A stretch of 64,000 bases of DNA. Source: Allobosea sp. 67-29 (GTDB lineage: Bacteria; Pseudomonadota; Alphaproteobacteria; Rhizobiales; Beijerinckiaceae). The first letter of the stretch is position 1. Each line of letters opens with the position of its first letter. Below the pieces are notes generated by a model that worked only from the letters and a program-made list of their open reading frames with translations, made no database searches and was not told where the DNA came from. Both the position numbers and the translations under genes were made by a program. The stretch covers positions 196,109 to 260,108 of the forward strand of contig NZ_MKSQ01000014.1 in the NCBI RefSeq assembly GCF_001898115.1, in the 5' to 3' direction. Below are positions 9,251 to 17,402 of this stretch, one piece after another.

Positions 9251-9275
9251 AAAAGCCGCCCGGGCGGGCGGCTTT
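9251..9275 (-). terminator. Intrinsic terminator of rpmG
   Basis: A perfect 10-bp stem (AAAGCCGCCC / GGGCGGCTTT) with a 4-base loop, followed on the minus strand by TTTTGCGTTT. It lies 33 bases after the rpmG stop and also separates rpmG from the small membrane protein gene downstream. Confidence 0.85.
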
Positions 9276-9308
9276 GCAAAAGGCGTCGCGATCGCGAAGG
9301 CGGGAGCC

Positions 9309-9476
9309 TTACTTGATCTTGGTTTCCTTGAACTCGACGTGCTTGCGCGCGACCGGGTCGTACTTCTTCTTCGACATCTTCTCGGTCATCGTGCGCGAGT
9401 TCTTCTTCGTCACGTAGAAGAAGCCGGTGTCGGCGGTCGAAAGCAACTTGATCTTGATCGTCACGGCCTTGGCCAT
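9309..9476 (-). CDS. rpmG: 50S ribosomal protein L33
   Basis: A 55-residue basic protein, exactly the length of bacterial L33, beginning [18 protein letters not shown] and ending VEFKETKIK. The centre [23 protein letters not shown] is the L33 signature. It is the zinc-free version, since the CxxC pairs found in the zinc-binding paralogue are absent. L33 sits at the E site of the large ribosomal subunit. The gene is followed by a clear intrinsic terminator and is separated from the NUDIX gene by 156 bases, so it is probably monocistronic. Confidence 0.97.
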   Translation of the reverse strand: MAKAVTIKIKLLSTADTGFFYVTKKNSRTMTEKMSKKKYDPVARKHVEFKETKIK

Positions 9477-9632
9477 GGGCTTATCCTCGAACCATGCGGG
9501 GCCTTGGCGGACCCTCAGAAAAGAAAATGGCCGGGGAGGCCCGGCAAACCGTCAGCGCGGGAGATGCCGCAAAGGGCCGGCGAAGTCAAGGAAGAATAGC
9601 GCCGCCGGCGAGCGGCGCGGCCTGCGCGCGGC

Positions 9633-10367
9633 TCAAAGCTCCTCGCGCACGAAGCTGCCGCGCTTCTCCCAGTAGAACGGCACCGGCAGATAGGGCGCGA
9701 AGCCGGTTTCGATCCTCGCCTCGACCTCCTGGATGATGACCTTGGTGATGGTCGGCAGGTCGAGCGCCTTGGCTTCCTCGAAATCGACCCAGACCAGATC
9801 GGTCAGCTCCGAATCCGGGCCGGTCACCCCGTCGATCTTCTTGGCGAGCGCCGAGGCGTCGACGGTGAAGAAGCGGGTGTCGAAGCGCTTGGGCCGGCGT
9901 GGTGGCGTGATCGCGCGGGCGACGAAGGTGAGGGCCGAAAGATCCGGGAAGATGCCGTGGCCGGCGAAATCGCTCCAGCTTCCTTCCGGCGCTGTCTCGG
10001 GAGCGCCGAATTCGTCGGTGCCGAAGAGCAGTCCGGTTTCCTCGAAGGTCTCGCGAATCGCCGCCAGCGCCAGCGCGCGGGCCTTTCCGATGCTCGGGCG
10101 AACCGCCCGCTTCAGCAGCCGGTCCTCGCAGATCTGCGGCAGCGCGCCAGTCGCGACCATGCGCCGGTCGCCCTCGTCGAGCCGGCCGCCCGGAAACACG
10201 TATTTGCCCGGCATGAACTTGTGGCTCGCATGGCGCTTGCCCATCAGGACCTTCGGCCGGGCGCTCGTGCGGTCGATGATCAGCATCGTCGCCGCGTCCT
10301 TCGGCCGCTGATTGGCCGCGACGCGCGTGCGCTCGGCCTGTGTCAATGTCACCGTATGGTCGGTCAT
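9633..10367 (-). CDS. NUDIX hydrolase
   Basis: A 244-residue NUDIX-fold pyrophosphatase. The core helix of the NUDIX box is seen as AAIRETFEETGLLFG (R105, E106, E109, E110), but it is separated from the glycine strand YVFPGGRLDEGD (54-67) by about 35 residues, as in the NUDT8/NUDT19-like branch of coenzyme A or acyl-CoA type hydrolases. Substrate therefore cannot be stated. The ATG overlaps the stop of the DUF983 gene (ATGA), making it the last gene of an rnr-DUF983-NUDIX operon. The longer open frame upstream lies inside the DUF983 gene and was rejected. Confidence 0.9.
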   Translation of the reverse strand: MTDHTVTLTQAERTRVAANQRPKDAATMLIIDRTSARPKVLMGKRHASHKFMPGKYVFPGGRLDEGDRRMVATGALPQICEDRLLKRAVRPSIGKARALALAAIRETFEETGLLFGTDEFGAPETAPEGSWSDFAGHGIFPDLSALTFVARAITPPRRPKRFDTRFFTVDASALAKKIDGVTGPDSELTDLVWVDFEEAKALDLPTITKVIIQEVEARIETGFAPYLPVPFYWEKRGSFVREEL

Positions 10368-10813
10368 GGCAGTCTTCCGCGAGGAGGCAGGGGCTGGCGC
10401 TCCGGCTGGTCGGCTTCGCCGCCGAAGCCGTGCATCCGCAGCGCCCATTGCAGCCCGACGACGCCACCCTTGACCGGCTGCATCAGGGCGAAGGAAAGGA
10501 TGATCGTCAGGGCCGGCCACAGCGCCATGTGCCACCACATCGGCCAGTCGCCATATTTCTCGGCCAGCAGTAGCCCCCCGACCACGACATGGCCGACGAT
10601 GGTGATCACGATATAGGGCGGCAGGTCGTCCGCCCGCTGGTGGTGGAGGTCCTCGCCGCAAGCCTCGCAACGGTCGACCGGCTTGAGAAAGGCCCGAAAG
10701 AGCCGCCCCTCGCCGCAATGCGGGCAACGGCCGTGAAGGCCGCGCGCCACCGCCCGGCGCCAGTCGCGTACCGCGCAACCACCGGTCGAGCCATGAAGCT
10801 GGACGCCCATCAT
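10364..10813 (-). CDS. DUF983 family zinc-ribbon membrane protein
   Basis: A 149-residue inner-membrane protein. A zinc-ribbon precedes the membrane part: C30 and C33 in GRCPHCGEGRLF, and C49 and C52 in CEACGEDL. Two hydrophobic helices follow (about residues 66-85 and 93-114). DUF983 proteins accompany cytochrome oxidase genes or rnr in alphaproteobacteria; the function is unknown. Its start overlaps the rnr stop as ATGATG/TGA and its stop overlaps the NUDIX start, so the three genes are translationally coupled. The last 20 residues are basic and proline-rich. Confidence 0.9.
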   Translation of the reverse strand: MMGVQLHGSTGGCAVRDWRRAVARGLHGRCPHCGEGRLFRAFLKPVDRCEACGEDLHHQRADDLPPYIVITIVGHVVVGGLLLAEKYGDWPMWWHMALWPALTIILSFALMQPVKGGVVGLQWALRMHGFGGEADQPERQPLPPRGRLP

Positions 10814-13164
10814 CGCCTCTTGCCAGGCCCGCTCCTGCCCGGCTTCGTCCTGCCGGGGCCGGCCTTGCCGCTGCCGGCCTTGCTTTTGCGGCCGAAGGGG
10901 GCCGCCGGCCGGCTTTCCCCATATGGCGCACCGCGGCGCCGCTGACCAGCGCGGCCCGTCGCCACAGTCCGGCCGGCGGAGAGCAGTTCGAAGCGCAAGG
11001 CACCGGCGACGGGCGCGGCTTCGACCAGCTTCACGTGCACCCGGTCGCCGAGCCGCCAGCTTTCGCCGGTGCGCTCGCCGGTCAGCGCATGTGCCGCCTC
11101 ATCATAGCGATAATAGTCGCCGCCGAGCGTGGAGGCGGGGATGAAGCCGTCGGCGCCGGTCCCGTCCAACTTCACGAACAAGCCCGCCTTGTTCACGCCG
11201 CCGATGCGGCCGTCGAAGCTCGCGCCGATCTGGTCGGCGAGGAAATGCGCGATCAATCGGTCGGTGGTCTCGCGCTCGGCCGCCATCGCGCGCCGCTCGG
11301 CCGCCGAGATGCGCGTCGCGACCTCGCGGAGCTCGGCGAGCGTGGCGCTCTTCGGCAGACCGTCGTCGCCGAGCTTCAGCCCGGTGATCAGCGCGCGATG
11401 CACGATCAGGTCGGCATAGCGCCGGATCGGCGAGGTGAAATGGGCGTAGCGCCGCAGGTTGAGGCCGAAATGCCCGTAATTCTCCGCGACATATTCGGCC
11501 TGGGCCTGGGTGCGCAGCACGACCTCGTTGATCAGCGTCTCGTTCTCCGAGCCCTTGATCATCGCCAGGATGCGGTTGAACAGCACCGGCCTGAGTACCC
11601 CGTCCTTCGGAAGCTTGATGCCGATCGAGGCCAGCACCTCGCCGAGCGCCCGCATCTTCTCCAGCGACGGCTCGTCATGGCAGCGATAGATCAGCAGATT
11701 CCCGGCCTTTTCCAGCGTCTCGGCCGCTGCGACGTTGGCGAGGATCATGAACTCCTCGATCAGCCGGTGCGCCGCCAGCCGCTCAGGCACGATCACGCGT
11801 TCGACAGCACCGTCGGCTTTGAGGATCAGCTTGCGCTCGGGCAGGTCGAGCTCGAGCGGCTGGCGCTGGTCGCGGGCGCGCGCCGCCACGCCATAGGCAG
11901 CCCAGAGCGGCATCAGCACGCTCTCCCGAATCGGCCCGGTCTTGTCGTCCGGCGTGCCGTCGATGGCGGCCTGTGCCTGCTGGTAGGAAAGCTTCGCCAT
12001 CGAGCGCATCAGCACGCGATGGAAGGAATGGCTCTTCTTCGACCCATCGGCCTTGAGGACGAGACGAACGGCCATGGCCGGACGGTCCTCGTGCTCGCGA
12101 AGCGAGCACAGATCGTTCGAGATCCGCTCCGGCAGCATCGGCACGACGCGGTCGGGAAAATAGACCGAATTGCCGCGCTCCAGCGCCGCGCGGTCGAGCG
12201 CCGAGCCCGGCCGGACATAGGCGGCGACATCGGCGATGGCGACGGTGACGACGAAGCCGCCGGGATTGTCGGGGTTCTCGTCCGGCGCGGCATGGACGGC
12301 GTCGTCATGGTCCTTGGCATCGGCCGGGTCGATGGTGACGAGCGGCAGCTCGCGCCAGTCCTCGCGGCCCTTGAGTGTTGCGAGCGGCGCCTCGGCCGCT
12401 TCCCTGAGCGCCGCCGGCGGGAATTCGTTCGGGATGCCATGGGCATGGATCGCGATCAGGCTGACCGCACGCTCGGACTTGATCGATCCCAGCCGCTCGC
12501 GCACCTGCGCCTCGGGCGGGCCGAAGCGGCTCTCGCGGCGCAGGCTGACCGAGACGAGGTCGCCGTCCTGCGCGTCGCCGGTGCGGCCCTTCGGGATGAG
12601 GGCTTCGCGCCCCTGCGCCTTCTTGTCGATCGGCACGAGCCGGCCGGAACCGTCGGGAAGCGCCCGGAAGATGCCGAGCACGGCGGCCTTGGCCTTGCCC
12701 ATCACCTTGAGCACGCGGCCGGAATAGGCGAAGCCGTCGACGCCGCGCAGCCGCGTCAGCTTGAGAAGCGCCTGGTCGCCGACGCCGGGGGCAGGGCGCG
12801 CGTCCTTCGCCTTCCGCCGGCCTTCCCGCGAGCCCTCGATCAGGATCCGCGGCGGCGTCCCCTGATCCTCCTCGTTCCATTCCAGCGGCTGGGCCACGAG
12901 GTCGCCGTCGCGGTCGCGCGACTTGATCTCGCAGAGCAGGACCGGGGGCAGGGCACCGCGTGGATGGACAGGCCGTTCCGAGCCGTCGCCGCCGATCTCG
13001 CCCTCGCGCTCCATCTCGCGGAGCAGGCGCTTCAGCCAGATCTTGCCGCCCTGGTCGAGCCCGAAGGCACGCGCGATCTCGCGCCGTCCGACCTCGCGGC
13101 CGGCGGCGCGTTCCTCCTCGATGAAGTCGAGGATCGCCGCGCGGCTCGGCTCAGGCACGGACAT
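10810..13164 (-). CDS. rnr: Ribonuclease R
   Basis: A 784-residue 3'-to-5' processive exoribonuclease that degrades structured RNA. Domains in order: N-terminal winged helix (about 1-70), cold-shock domain (about 135-225), RNB catalytic domain (about 270-600) with the metal ligands D279, D285, D287 and D288 in TIDPADAKDHDD, then an S1 domain (about 650-740) and a basic, Gly/Pro-rich tail. Length and architecture fit RNase R rather than RNase II. It heads an operon with the DUF983 and NUDIX genes. Its upstream region carries two strong palindromes, described separately. Confidence 0.97.
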   Translation of the reverse strand: MSVPEPSRAAILDFIEEERAAGREVGRREIARAFGLDQGGKIWLKRLLREMEREGEIGGDGSERPVHPRGALPPVLLCEIKSRDRDGDLVAQPLEWNEEDQGTPPRILIEGSREGRRKAKDARPAPGVGDQALLKLTRLRGVDGFAYSGRVLKVMGKAKAAVLGIFRALPDGSGRLVPIDKKAQGREALIPKGRTGDAQDGDLVSVSLRRESRFGPPEAQVRERLGSIKSERAVSLIAIHAHGIPNEFPPAALREAAEAPLATLKGREDWRELPLVTIDPADAKDHDDAVHAAPDENPDNPGGFVVTVAIADVAAYVRPGSALDRAALERGNSVYFPDRVVPMLPERISNDLCSLREHEDRPAMAVRLVLKADGSKKSHSFHRVLMRSMAKLSYQQAQAAIDGTPDDKTGPIRESVLMPLWAAYGVAARARDQRQPLELDLPERKLILKADGAVERVIVPERLAAHRLIEEFMILANVAAAETLEKAGNLLIYRCHDEPSLEKMRALGEVLASIGIKLPKDGVLRPVLFNRILAMIKGSENETLINEVVLRTQAQAEYVAENYGHFGLNLRRYAHFTSPIRRYADLIVHRALITGLKLGDDGLPKSATLAELREVATRISAAERRAMAAERETTDRLIAHFLADQIGASFDGRIGGVNKAGLFVKLDGTGADGFIPASTLGGDYYRYDEAAHALTGERTGESWRLGDRVHVKLVEAAPVAGALRFELLSAGRTVATGRAGQRRRGAPYGESRPAAPFGRKSKAGSGKAGPGRTKPGRSGPGKRR

Positions 13165-13215
13165 GGCTGACGGACAGGTTGGGCATGGAAGCGAAAGAGG
13201 TCACGCCGGTCTTTT

Positions 13216-13254
13216 GGCATGCCATGGCGCTCGCCGCCAGCGCCATGGCATGCC
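13216..13254. repeat. Perfect 16-bp inverted repeat upstream of rnr
   Basis: Two 16-base arms (GGCATGCCATGGCGCT and its exact complement) surround the 7-base loop CGCCGCC. Neither side is followed by a T-tract in the transcription direction, so it is not a normal terminator. Position 52 bases upstream of the rnr start codon suggests a 5' UTR hairpin or an operator-like element. Confidence 0.8.
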
Positions 13255-13259
13255 GAGCC

Positions 13260-13282
13260 CGGCAATGCTTCGGCCATTGCCG
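13260..13282. repeat. Second inverted repeat next to the first
   Basis: Arms CGGCAATG and CATTGCCG with the loop CTTCGGC, only five bases from the larger palindrome. The pair sits between divergent rnr and the flavin reductase-like gene. Confidence 0.7.
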
Positions 13283-13346
13283 TAACAACCAAGGTGCGGG
13301 CCGCGATAAATCGGTGCCTCCCTGAAAACCAGGAGCGCCGAATTCG

Positions 13347-13997
13347 ATGCAGTCCCTGTGCGATCCATCTTACGGCGTCACGCCGGACACGGTTACGATC
13401 ACGCCCTCCGTTCTGTACTTCGGGACCCCGGTTGTCCTCATCGTCACGCGAAACGTCGACGGCTCGGCCAATATCACCCCGATGTCCTCGGCCTGGGCCC
13501 TGGGCACGCGAATCGTCATTGGCCTGGCGGGCACGGGGCACGGCGTGGCAAACCTGCTGCGCGAAGGCGAGTGCACCTTGAATCTCGCCGCGGCCGAGCT
13601 TTGGTACAAGGTCGAAGCCATCGCCCATACGACTGGACGGGCCCCGGTTCCTGCGGAGAAGGCGGCGAGGGGCTTCGTGCATGCGGGTGACAAGTTCGCG
13701 CTCGGAGGTTTCAGCCCGCGCGCGTCCGAACTCGTCCGGCCGCCGCGCATCGGCGATTGCCCGCTGCAGCTGGAGGCCCGGCTCGTCACCCTGCATGGAG
13801 CGCAGCCCGAGGCGGCAAACGAGCAGACCATGCGGATATTGGAACTCGATGTGGTGCGCGTGCATGCCCATCGCCGGGTTGTCGTCCCGGGGACCAGCCA
13901 TATCGATACGGCGCACTGGAACCCGCTGCTCTACGTGTTCCGACATTATTTCGGTTTCGCGGAGAAGCTGGGCAGGACCTTCCGGGCCGAGACCTGA
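13347..13997 (+). CDS. Flavin reductase-like (split-barrel FMN-binding) family protein
   Basis: A 216-residue protein of the flavoredoxin/DIM6-NTAB type flavin reductase-like family. The split-barrel pattern is visible: PVVLIVTRNVDGSANITPMSSAWAL near residues 28-52, then NLLREGECTLNLAAAELW, and a late segment with HIDTAHWNPLLYVFRHYFGF typical of this subgroup. Such proteins bind FMN and act as NAD(P)H:flavin oxidoreductases or redox carriers; substrate unknown. The coding sequence starts 182 bases from divergent rnr. It is followed by a hairpin at 14040-14065 that can terminate it. Confidence 0.85.
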   Translation: MQSLCDPSYGVTPDTVTITPSVLYFGTPVVLIVTRNVDGSANITPMSSAWALGTRIVIGLAGTGHGVANLLREGECTLNLAAAELWYKVEAIAHTTGRAPVPAEKAARGFVHAGDKFALGGFSPRASELVRPPRIGDCPLQLEARLVTLHGAQPEAANEQTMRILELDVVRVHAHRRVVVPGTSHIDTAHWNPLLYVFRHYFGFAEKLGRTFRAET

Positions 13998-14039
13998 TCT
14001 CGCAACCGGGCGCCACCGTAGAGCGAGCCGGACAGCAAG

Positions 14040-14065
14040 AAGGGCCGCCCTTGCGGGCAGCCCTT
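14040..14065. terminator. Bidirectional hairpin terminator candidate
   Basis: An 11-bp stem with one mismatch (AAGGGCCGCCC / GGGCAGCCCTT) and a TTGC loop. On the minus strand the tail is TTCTTGCTG, on the plus strand TTCCATTG, so it could end both the flavin reductase-like transcript and the small leftward transcript that starts near 14200. Confidence 0.55.
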
Positions 14066-14112
14066 CCATTGTCGAACCGCGACCCAGCGAACCAGGCCAA
14101 AGGTGCGAAAAC

Positions 14113-14190
14113 TTACGCGGAACAGAAACCCCAGCAAGAAGAGGCCCAGGTCCGACCGCCTTGCACCAGCGGTTGATGACAATGAGACAC
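14113..14190 (-). CDS. Candidate 25-residue peptide behind a perfect ribosome-binding site
   Basis: A GTG at 14188-14190 is preceded at seven bases by AAAGGAGGTGATCC, an uninterrupted complement of the 16S rRNA 3' end. It would translate as MSHCHQPLVQGGRTWASS followed by CWGFCSA and TAA. Three cysteines, two histidines and two tryptophans in 25 residues are unusual. The unit is compact: ribosome-binding site, sORF, then a hairpin terminator at 14040-14065. Other frames stay open longer but have no start at a sensible distance from the Shine-Dalgarno. It could be a leader peptide, a small secreted-independent peptide, or the sequence may act as RNA only. Confidence 0.4.
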   Translation of the reverse strand: MSHCHQPLVQGGRTWASSCWGFCSA

Positions 14191-14406
14191 TGGATCACCT
14201 CCTTTCAGTTGTTGCCGACAGGGACGAAGCTAAGGCGATTCTCTCTTGCTCGTAAATGGCAAAATCAACCCGCCCTGCCATTGCGGAAGGCAGGCGCTGC
14301 CTAACGCGGCGGCAGAAGGGCCGGGCCTGCCTCGTCGCCGCCCAGGCCGAACCGGGCTTTGGTGGCGGTGGCCTGGCGGGCATCGGCCCGTGCGCCGCCA
14401 TCGCCG

Positions 14407-14817
14407 TCAGCCGTGCAAGGCCAGCCCCTTGACGATCTTGTCGATTTCCTTGCGTTCGGCATGGAGCCCGAGCCCGACGAGATCGAGATCTGCCGTCGCG
14501 ACGGCAGACACGGCAGCGCGGTTGTCGATGTCGTTGCCGGTGGAAAACAGCGCGGTCGTATAGAGATGGGCCCGGATACCGCCCCCCTGCGCGCGCTGCA
14601 GGACCTGCTTCAGCTCTTCCGCCGCGGCCGCGAAGACCAGCACGGGCTGGCGAATGAGGGGCCCGTAGAACCGGCCCGAACCGTCCTGGTAGGGCTCGCC
14701 CGCCAACTCGGGCGCGGCGCCGACCAGGCCGCCTGCGAGAAAACTCGCGACGTTGAGCTTCTGCCAGGTCGCGAGATTTTCGCGCACCACGATGGCGATC
14801 TTGGTATCGTAACGCAT
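14407..14817 (-). CDS. DUF2000 family protein
   Basis: A 136-residue cytosolic protein of the DUF2000 family, whose structure resembles peptidyl-tRNA hydrolase 2 folds. Typical pieces are KIAIVVRENLATWQKLNVASFLAGG at the N-terminus, the middle segment with GRFYGPLIRQPVLVFAA and the end with ADLDLVGLGLHAERKEIDKIVKGLAL. No enzymatic role has been shown. It is divergent from an araC-type gene with overlapping start codons (CATG at 14815-14818), which suggests that the AraC protein controls it. Confidence 0.85.
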   Translation of the reverse strand: MRYDTKIAIVVRENLATWQKLNVASFLAGGLVGAAPELAGEPYQDGSGRFYGPLIRQPVLVFAAAAEELKQVLQRAQGGGIRAHLYTTALFSTGNDIDNRAAVSAVATADLDLVGLGLHAERKEIDKIVKGLALHG

Positions 14818-15694
14818 GGACGGAGCGTTAGCCGAGGCCGGAAAGGCCAGTCTTGAACGATCGTGCGCGCCCGGCGCTGCGGACTGGGTCCGGATCGGCA
14901 CCGGCGCGGCCGGGATCGAACGCATCGAGGCGTTCTTCCGCGGCTATGCCTATGATCCCCACCGCCACGATACCTATGCCTTCGGTCTGACGCTGTCCGG
15001 CGTTCAGTCCTTCGACTACCGTGGCGCCCGGCGCGACAGCCTGAGCGGGCAAGCGATCGTGATCCACCCCGACGAGATCCATAACGGCCGCTCGGGCCTC
15101 GCAGAGGGCTTTCGCTACCGGATGATCTATGTCGAGCCACGGCTGATCCGGGACGCGATGGGCGACGGTCGCGACGCGCTGCCGTTCGTCGCCGCTGCCG
15201 TCTCGCAGGACGCCAGGCTCGTCGCCGCCATCGCTGCCGCGCTGAAGGATCTCGAAGCGCCGTTCGATGGGCTGGCTCGCGACGACATCGTCGTCGGGCT
15301 CGTGGACGCTCTCGCCGCAGTCGACCGATCGGTCGCCCGTCGCCCTGGTTCGACGCTCGACCGCCCGGCGCTGGAGCGCGCGCGGATCCATCTTGATCAC
15401 TGTGCTGCGAATCCCGTTTCTTCCGAGACGCTGGAGCGGCAGACCGGGCTCGACCGGTTCGTCCTGGCTAGGCAGTTCCGGGCTGCATTCGGGACGAGCC
15501 CCTACCACTACCACGTCATGAGACGTCTCGGCCGCGCGCGGGTGCTGCTGAGGCAGGGCATGCCGCTTGCGGAGATCGCGGCCGCCTGCGGCTTCGCCGA
15601 TCAGAGCCACCTGACCCGCCAGTTCCGGCGCGCCTATGGCGTGACGCCCGGCCGCTGGCGGGCGCTGCAGAACCGGCCTGCTGCCCCGGGATGA
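14816..15694 (+). CDS. AraC family transcriptional regulator
   Basis: A 292-residue regulator with an N-terminal cupin sensor (YDPHRHDTYAFGLTLSGVQSF near 45-65, and HPDEIHNGR near 85) and a C-terminal pair of helix-turn-helix motifs (about 185-285). The second HTH shows the family signature EIAAACGFADQSHLTRQFRRAYGVTPGRWR. This is the subgroup that represses or activates small efflux or DUF genes. The assigned ATG overlaps the ATG of the divergent DUF2000 gene, so no separate ribosome-binding site exists for it between the two genes; translation could be leaderless or start from the DUF2000 coding strand's complement. It probably regulates DUF2000. Confidence 0.9.
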   Translation: MDGALAEAGKASLERSCAPGAADWVRIGTGAAGIERIEAFFRGYAYDPHRHDTYAFGLTLSGVQSFDYRGARRDSLSGQAIVIHPDEIHNGRSGLAEGFRYRMIYVEPRLIRDAMGDGRDALPFVAAAVSQDARLVAAIAAALKDLEAPFDGLARDDIVVGLVDALAAVDRSVARRPGSTLDRPALERARIHLDHCAANPVSSETLERQTGLDRFVLARQFRAAFGTSPYHYHVMRRLGRARVLLRQGMPLAEIAAACGFADQSHLTRQFRRAYGVTPGRWRALQNRPAAPG

Positions 15695-15774
15695 AGGTGC
15701 ACCGCTTGCTCCGCCCGCCGCCGCCATGCTTCAAGCAGGCATGAAAACCGGCTTTCCGGCAGGAGTGAGGTGAG

Positions 15775-16761
15775 ATGCAGCTCGGAGTGATCGGCCTCGG
15801 CCGGATGGGGGGCAACATTGTCCGCCGCCTGATGCGCGCCGGCCATGAATGCGTGGTCTATGATCGCGATCCGAAGCCGGGTCACGCGCTTGCCGCCGAT
15901 GGCGCGGTGCTGGCTTCGGACCTCCGGGACATGGTGGCGAAGCTGAAGGCGCCACGGGCGATCTGGGTGATGCTGCCGGCCGGCAGCATCACGGAAGGGA
16001 CGCTCGGCGAGCTCGCCGGGCTCGTCGGCGAAGGCGACGTGCTGATCGACGGCGGCAACGCCTTCTGGAAGGACGACGTCCGCCGCGGCAAGGAACTGGC
16101 GGCCAAGGGAATCCACTACATGGATGTCGGCACCTCCGGCGGCGTCCATGGGCTGGAGCGCGGCTACTGCCTGATGATCGGTGGCGCGAAGGAGGCCTTC
16201 GACCGGCTGGAGCCGATCTTCAAGGTGCTCGCGCCCGGCAAGGGCGAGGTCGAGCCGACCAGGCATCGCGAGGGACGCAACCCGACCGCCGAGCAGGGTT
16301 ACCTGCATTGCGGGCCAACCGGCTCGGGCCATTTCGTCAAGATGGTCCATAACGGCATCGAATACGGCATGATGCAGGCCTTCGCAGAGGGCTTCGACCT
16401 GCTGCGCAATGCCTCGGCCAAGGAAGGCCTGCCGGCCGACTATGGCTTCGACTTCGACGTTGCCGAGATCGCCGAGGTCTGGCGCCGCGGTTCGGTCGTC
16501 ACCTCCTGGCTGCTCGACCTGACCGCCGAGGCGCTGGCCGCCGATGAGGAACTCTCCGCCTATACGGGCAACGTCTCGGATTCGGGCGAGGGTCGCTGGA
16601 CGGTCGATGCCGCGGTCGAGACCGCGACGCCGGCCGAGGTGCTGACCTCGGCACTGTTCGCCCGATTTCGCTCGCGCGTCGACCACACCTTCGGCGAGAA
16701 GATCCTTTCCGCCATGCGCGCCGGCTTCGGCGGCCATGTCGAGCCGAAGAAGCAGGGCTGA
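15775..16761 (+). CDS. gnd: 6-phosphogluconate dehydrogenase, decarboxylating (short form)
   Basis: A 328-residue enzyme of the short, usually NAD-preferring 6-phosphogluconate dehydrogenase class (about 300-330 residues, against 470 for the long form). It converts 6-phosphogluconate to ribulose 5-phosphate and CO2. The Rossmann motif [11 protein letters not shown] starts at residue 4; further signatures are [12 protein letters not shown], the substrate loop [12 protein letters not shown], and the catalytic stretch [17 protein letters not shown] with the Lys and Asn expected. The gluconokinase gene follows after five bases, so gluconate is phosphorylated and decarboxylated by one operon. Confidence 0.95.
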   Translation: MQLGVIGLGRMGGNIVRRLMRAGHECVVYDRDPKPGHALAADGAVLASDLRDMVAKLKAPRAIWVMLPAGSITEGTLGELAGLVGEGDVLIDGGNAFWKDDVRRGKELAAKGIHYMDVGTSGGVHGLERGYCLMIGGAKEAFDRLEPIFKVLAPGKGEVEPTRHREGRNPTAEQGYLHCGPTGSGHFVKMVHNGIEYGMMQAFAEGFDLLRNASAKEGLPADYGFDFDVAEIAEVWRRGSVVTSWLLDLTAEALAADEELSAYTGNVSDSGEGRWTVDAAVETATPAEVLTSALFARFRSRVDHTFGEKILSAMRAGFGGHVEPKKQG

Positions 16762-16766
16762 GCCGC

Positions 16767-17291
16767 GTGAGCACGGAAATGAAGGACGGCCGCCCGGCCG
16801 TCATCGTCATCATGGGCGTCGCCAGCTCGGGCAAGACCTCGCTCGGCGAACGGCTTGCCGCGCGCCTCGGCTGGCCCTTCCGCGATGCGGATTCCTTCCA
16901 CCCCCCAGAGAACGTCGCCAAGATGGCCGGCGGCACGCCGCTGACCGACGAGGACCGCAAGCCCTGGCTCGCGGCGATCGCCGCCTGGATCGACGATCTG
17001 CGAGGCAAGGGCGCGCACGGCATCGTCACCTGCTCGGCGCTGAAGAAGGCCTATCGCGATGTCATCATCGGCGATCGGCCGGATGTGAGGCTGGTCTATC
17101 TCAGAGGGTCGCGCGAATTGATCGGCCGGCGCATGGCCGCCCGGCAGCACCATTTCATGCCGCCGGCGCTGCTCGACAGTCAGTTCGCCACGCTGCAGGA
17201 GCCCGGGCCCGACGAGCGGCCGCTCGTGGTCTCGGTCGAGGACAGCAAGGACGCGATCGTGCAGGATGTGGTGGAGCGGCTGGGGCTTTGA
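16767..17291 (+). CDS. gntK: Gluconokinase
   Basis: A 174-residue GntK/IdnK-type kinase that phosphorylates gluconate to 6-phosphogluconate, the substrate of the gene just upstream. The P-loop is GVASSGKTSLGERL at about 17-30, followed by the family segment DADSFHPPENVAKMAGGTPLTDEDRKPWL and later TCSALKKAYRD. Length fits thermoresistant-type gluconokinases. The start is a GTG at 16767, five bases after the gnd stop. A REP-like palindrome begins 12 bases after its stop codon. Confidence 0.95.
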   Translation: MSTEMKDGRPAVIVIMGVASSGKTSLGERLAARLGWPFRDADSFHPPENVAKMAGGTPLTDEDRKPWLAAIAAWIDDLRGKGAHGIVTCSALKKAYRDVIIGDRPDVRLVYLRGSRELIGRRMAARQHHFMPPALLDSQFATLQEPGPDERPLVVSVEDSKDAIVQDVVERLGL

Positions 17292-17303
17292 ACCGCCGAC
17301 GAT

Positions 17304-17393
17304 CGTCATTGCGAGCATAGCGAAGCAATCCAGGGGCGGCAGCGCTCGACCTTCCCCAGGATTGCTTCGTCGCCGGGCTCCTCGCAACGACGG
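17304..17393. repeat. REP-like imperfect palindrome
   Basis: The left arm (17304-17336) reads CGTCATTGCGAGCATAGCGA followed by AGCAATCCAGGGG; the right arm (17354-17393) is its imperfect inverse with CCCCAGGATTGCTTCGTCGC and CTCCTCGCAACGACGG. This CGTCATTGCGAGC...GAAGCAATCC family is a common dispersed palindromic repeat in Hyphomicrobiales genomes. It sits in the convergent gap between gntK and the multicopper oxidase-like gene, the usual place for such elements. Confidence 0.8.
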
Positions 17394-17402
17394 TGGATTT
17401 GT

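Noticed and set aside
11035-13170. A 711-residue open frame on the plus strand opposite rnr
   Set aside because: It is antisense to RNase R, which has complete domains; high GC makes such shadow frames common, and its protein has no recognisable motif.
13946-14182. A 78-residue frame with a hydrophobic stretch, on the minus strand near the sORF
   Set aside because: Its TTG start lies 15 bases from the Shine-Dalgarno and it runs through the hairpin terminator, so the shorter GTG sORF is the better reading.
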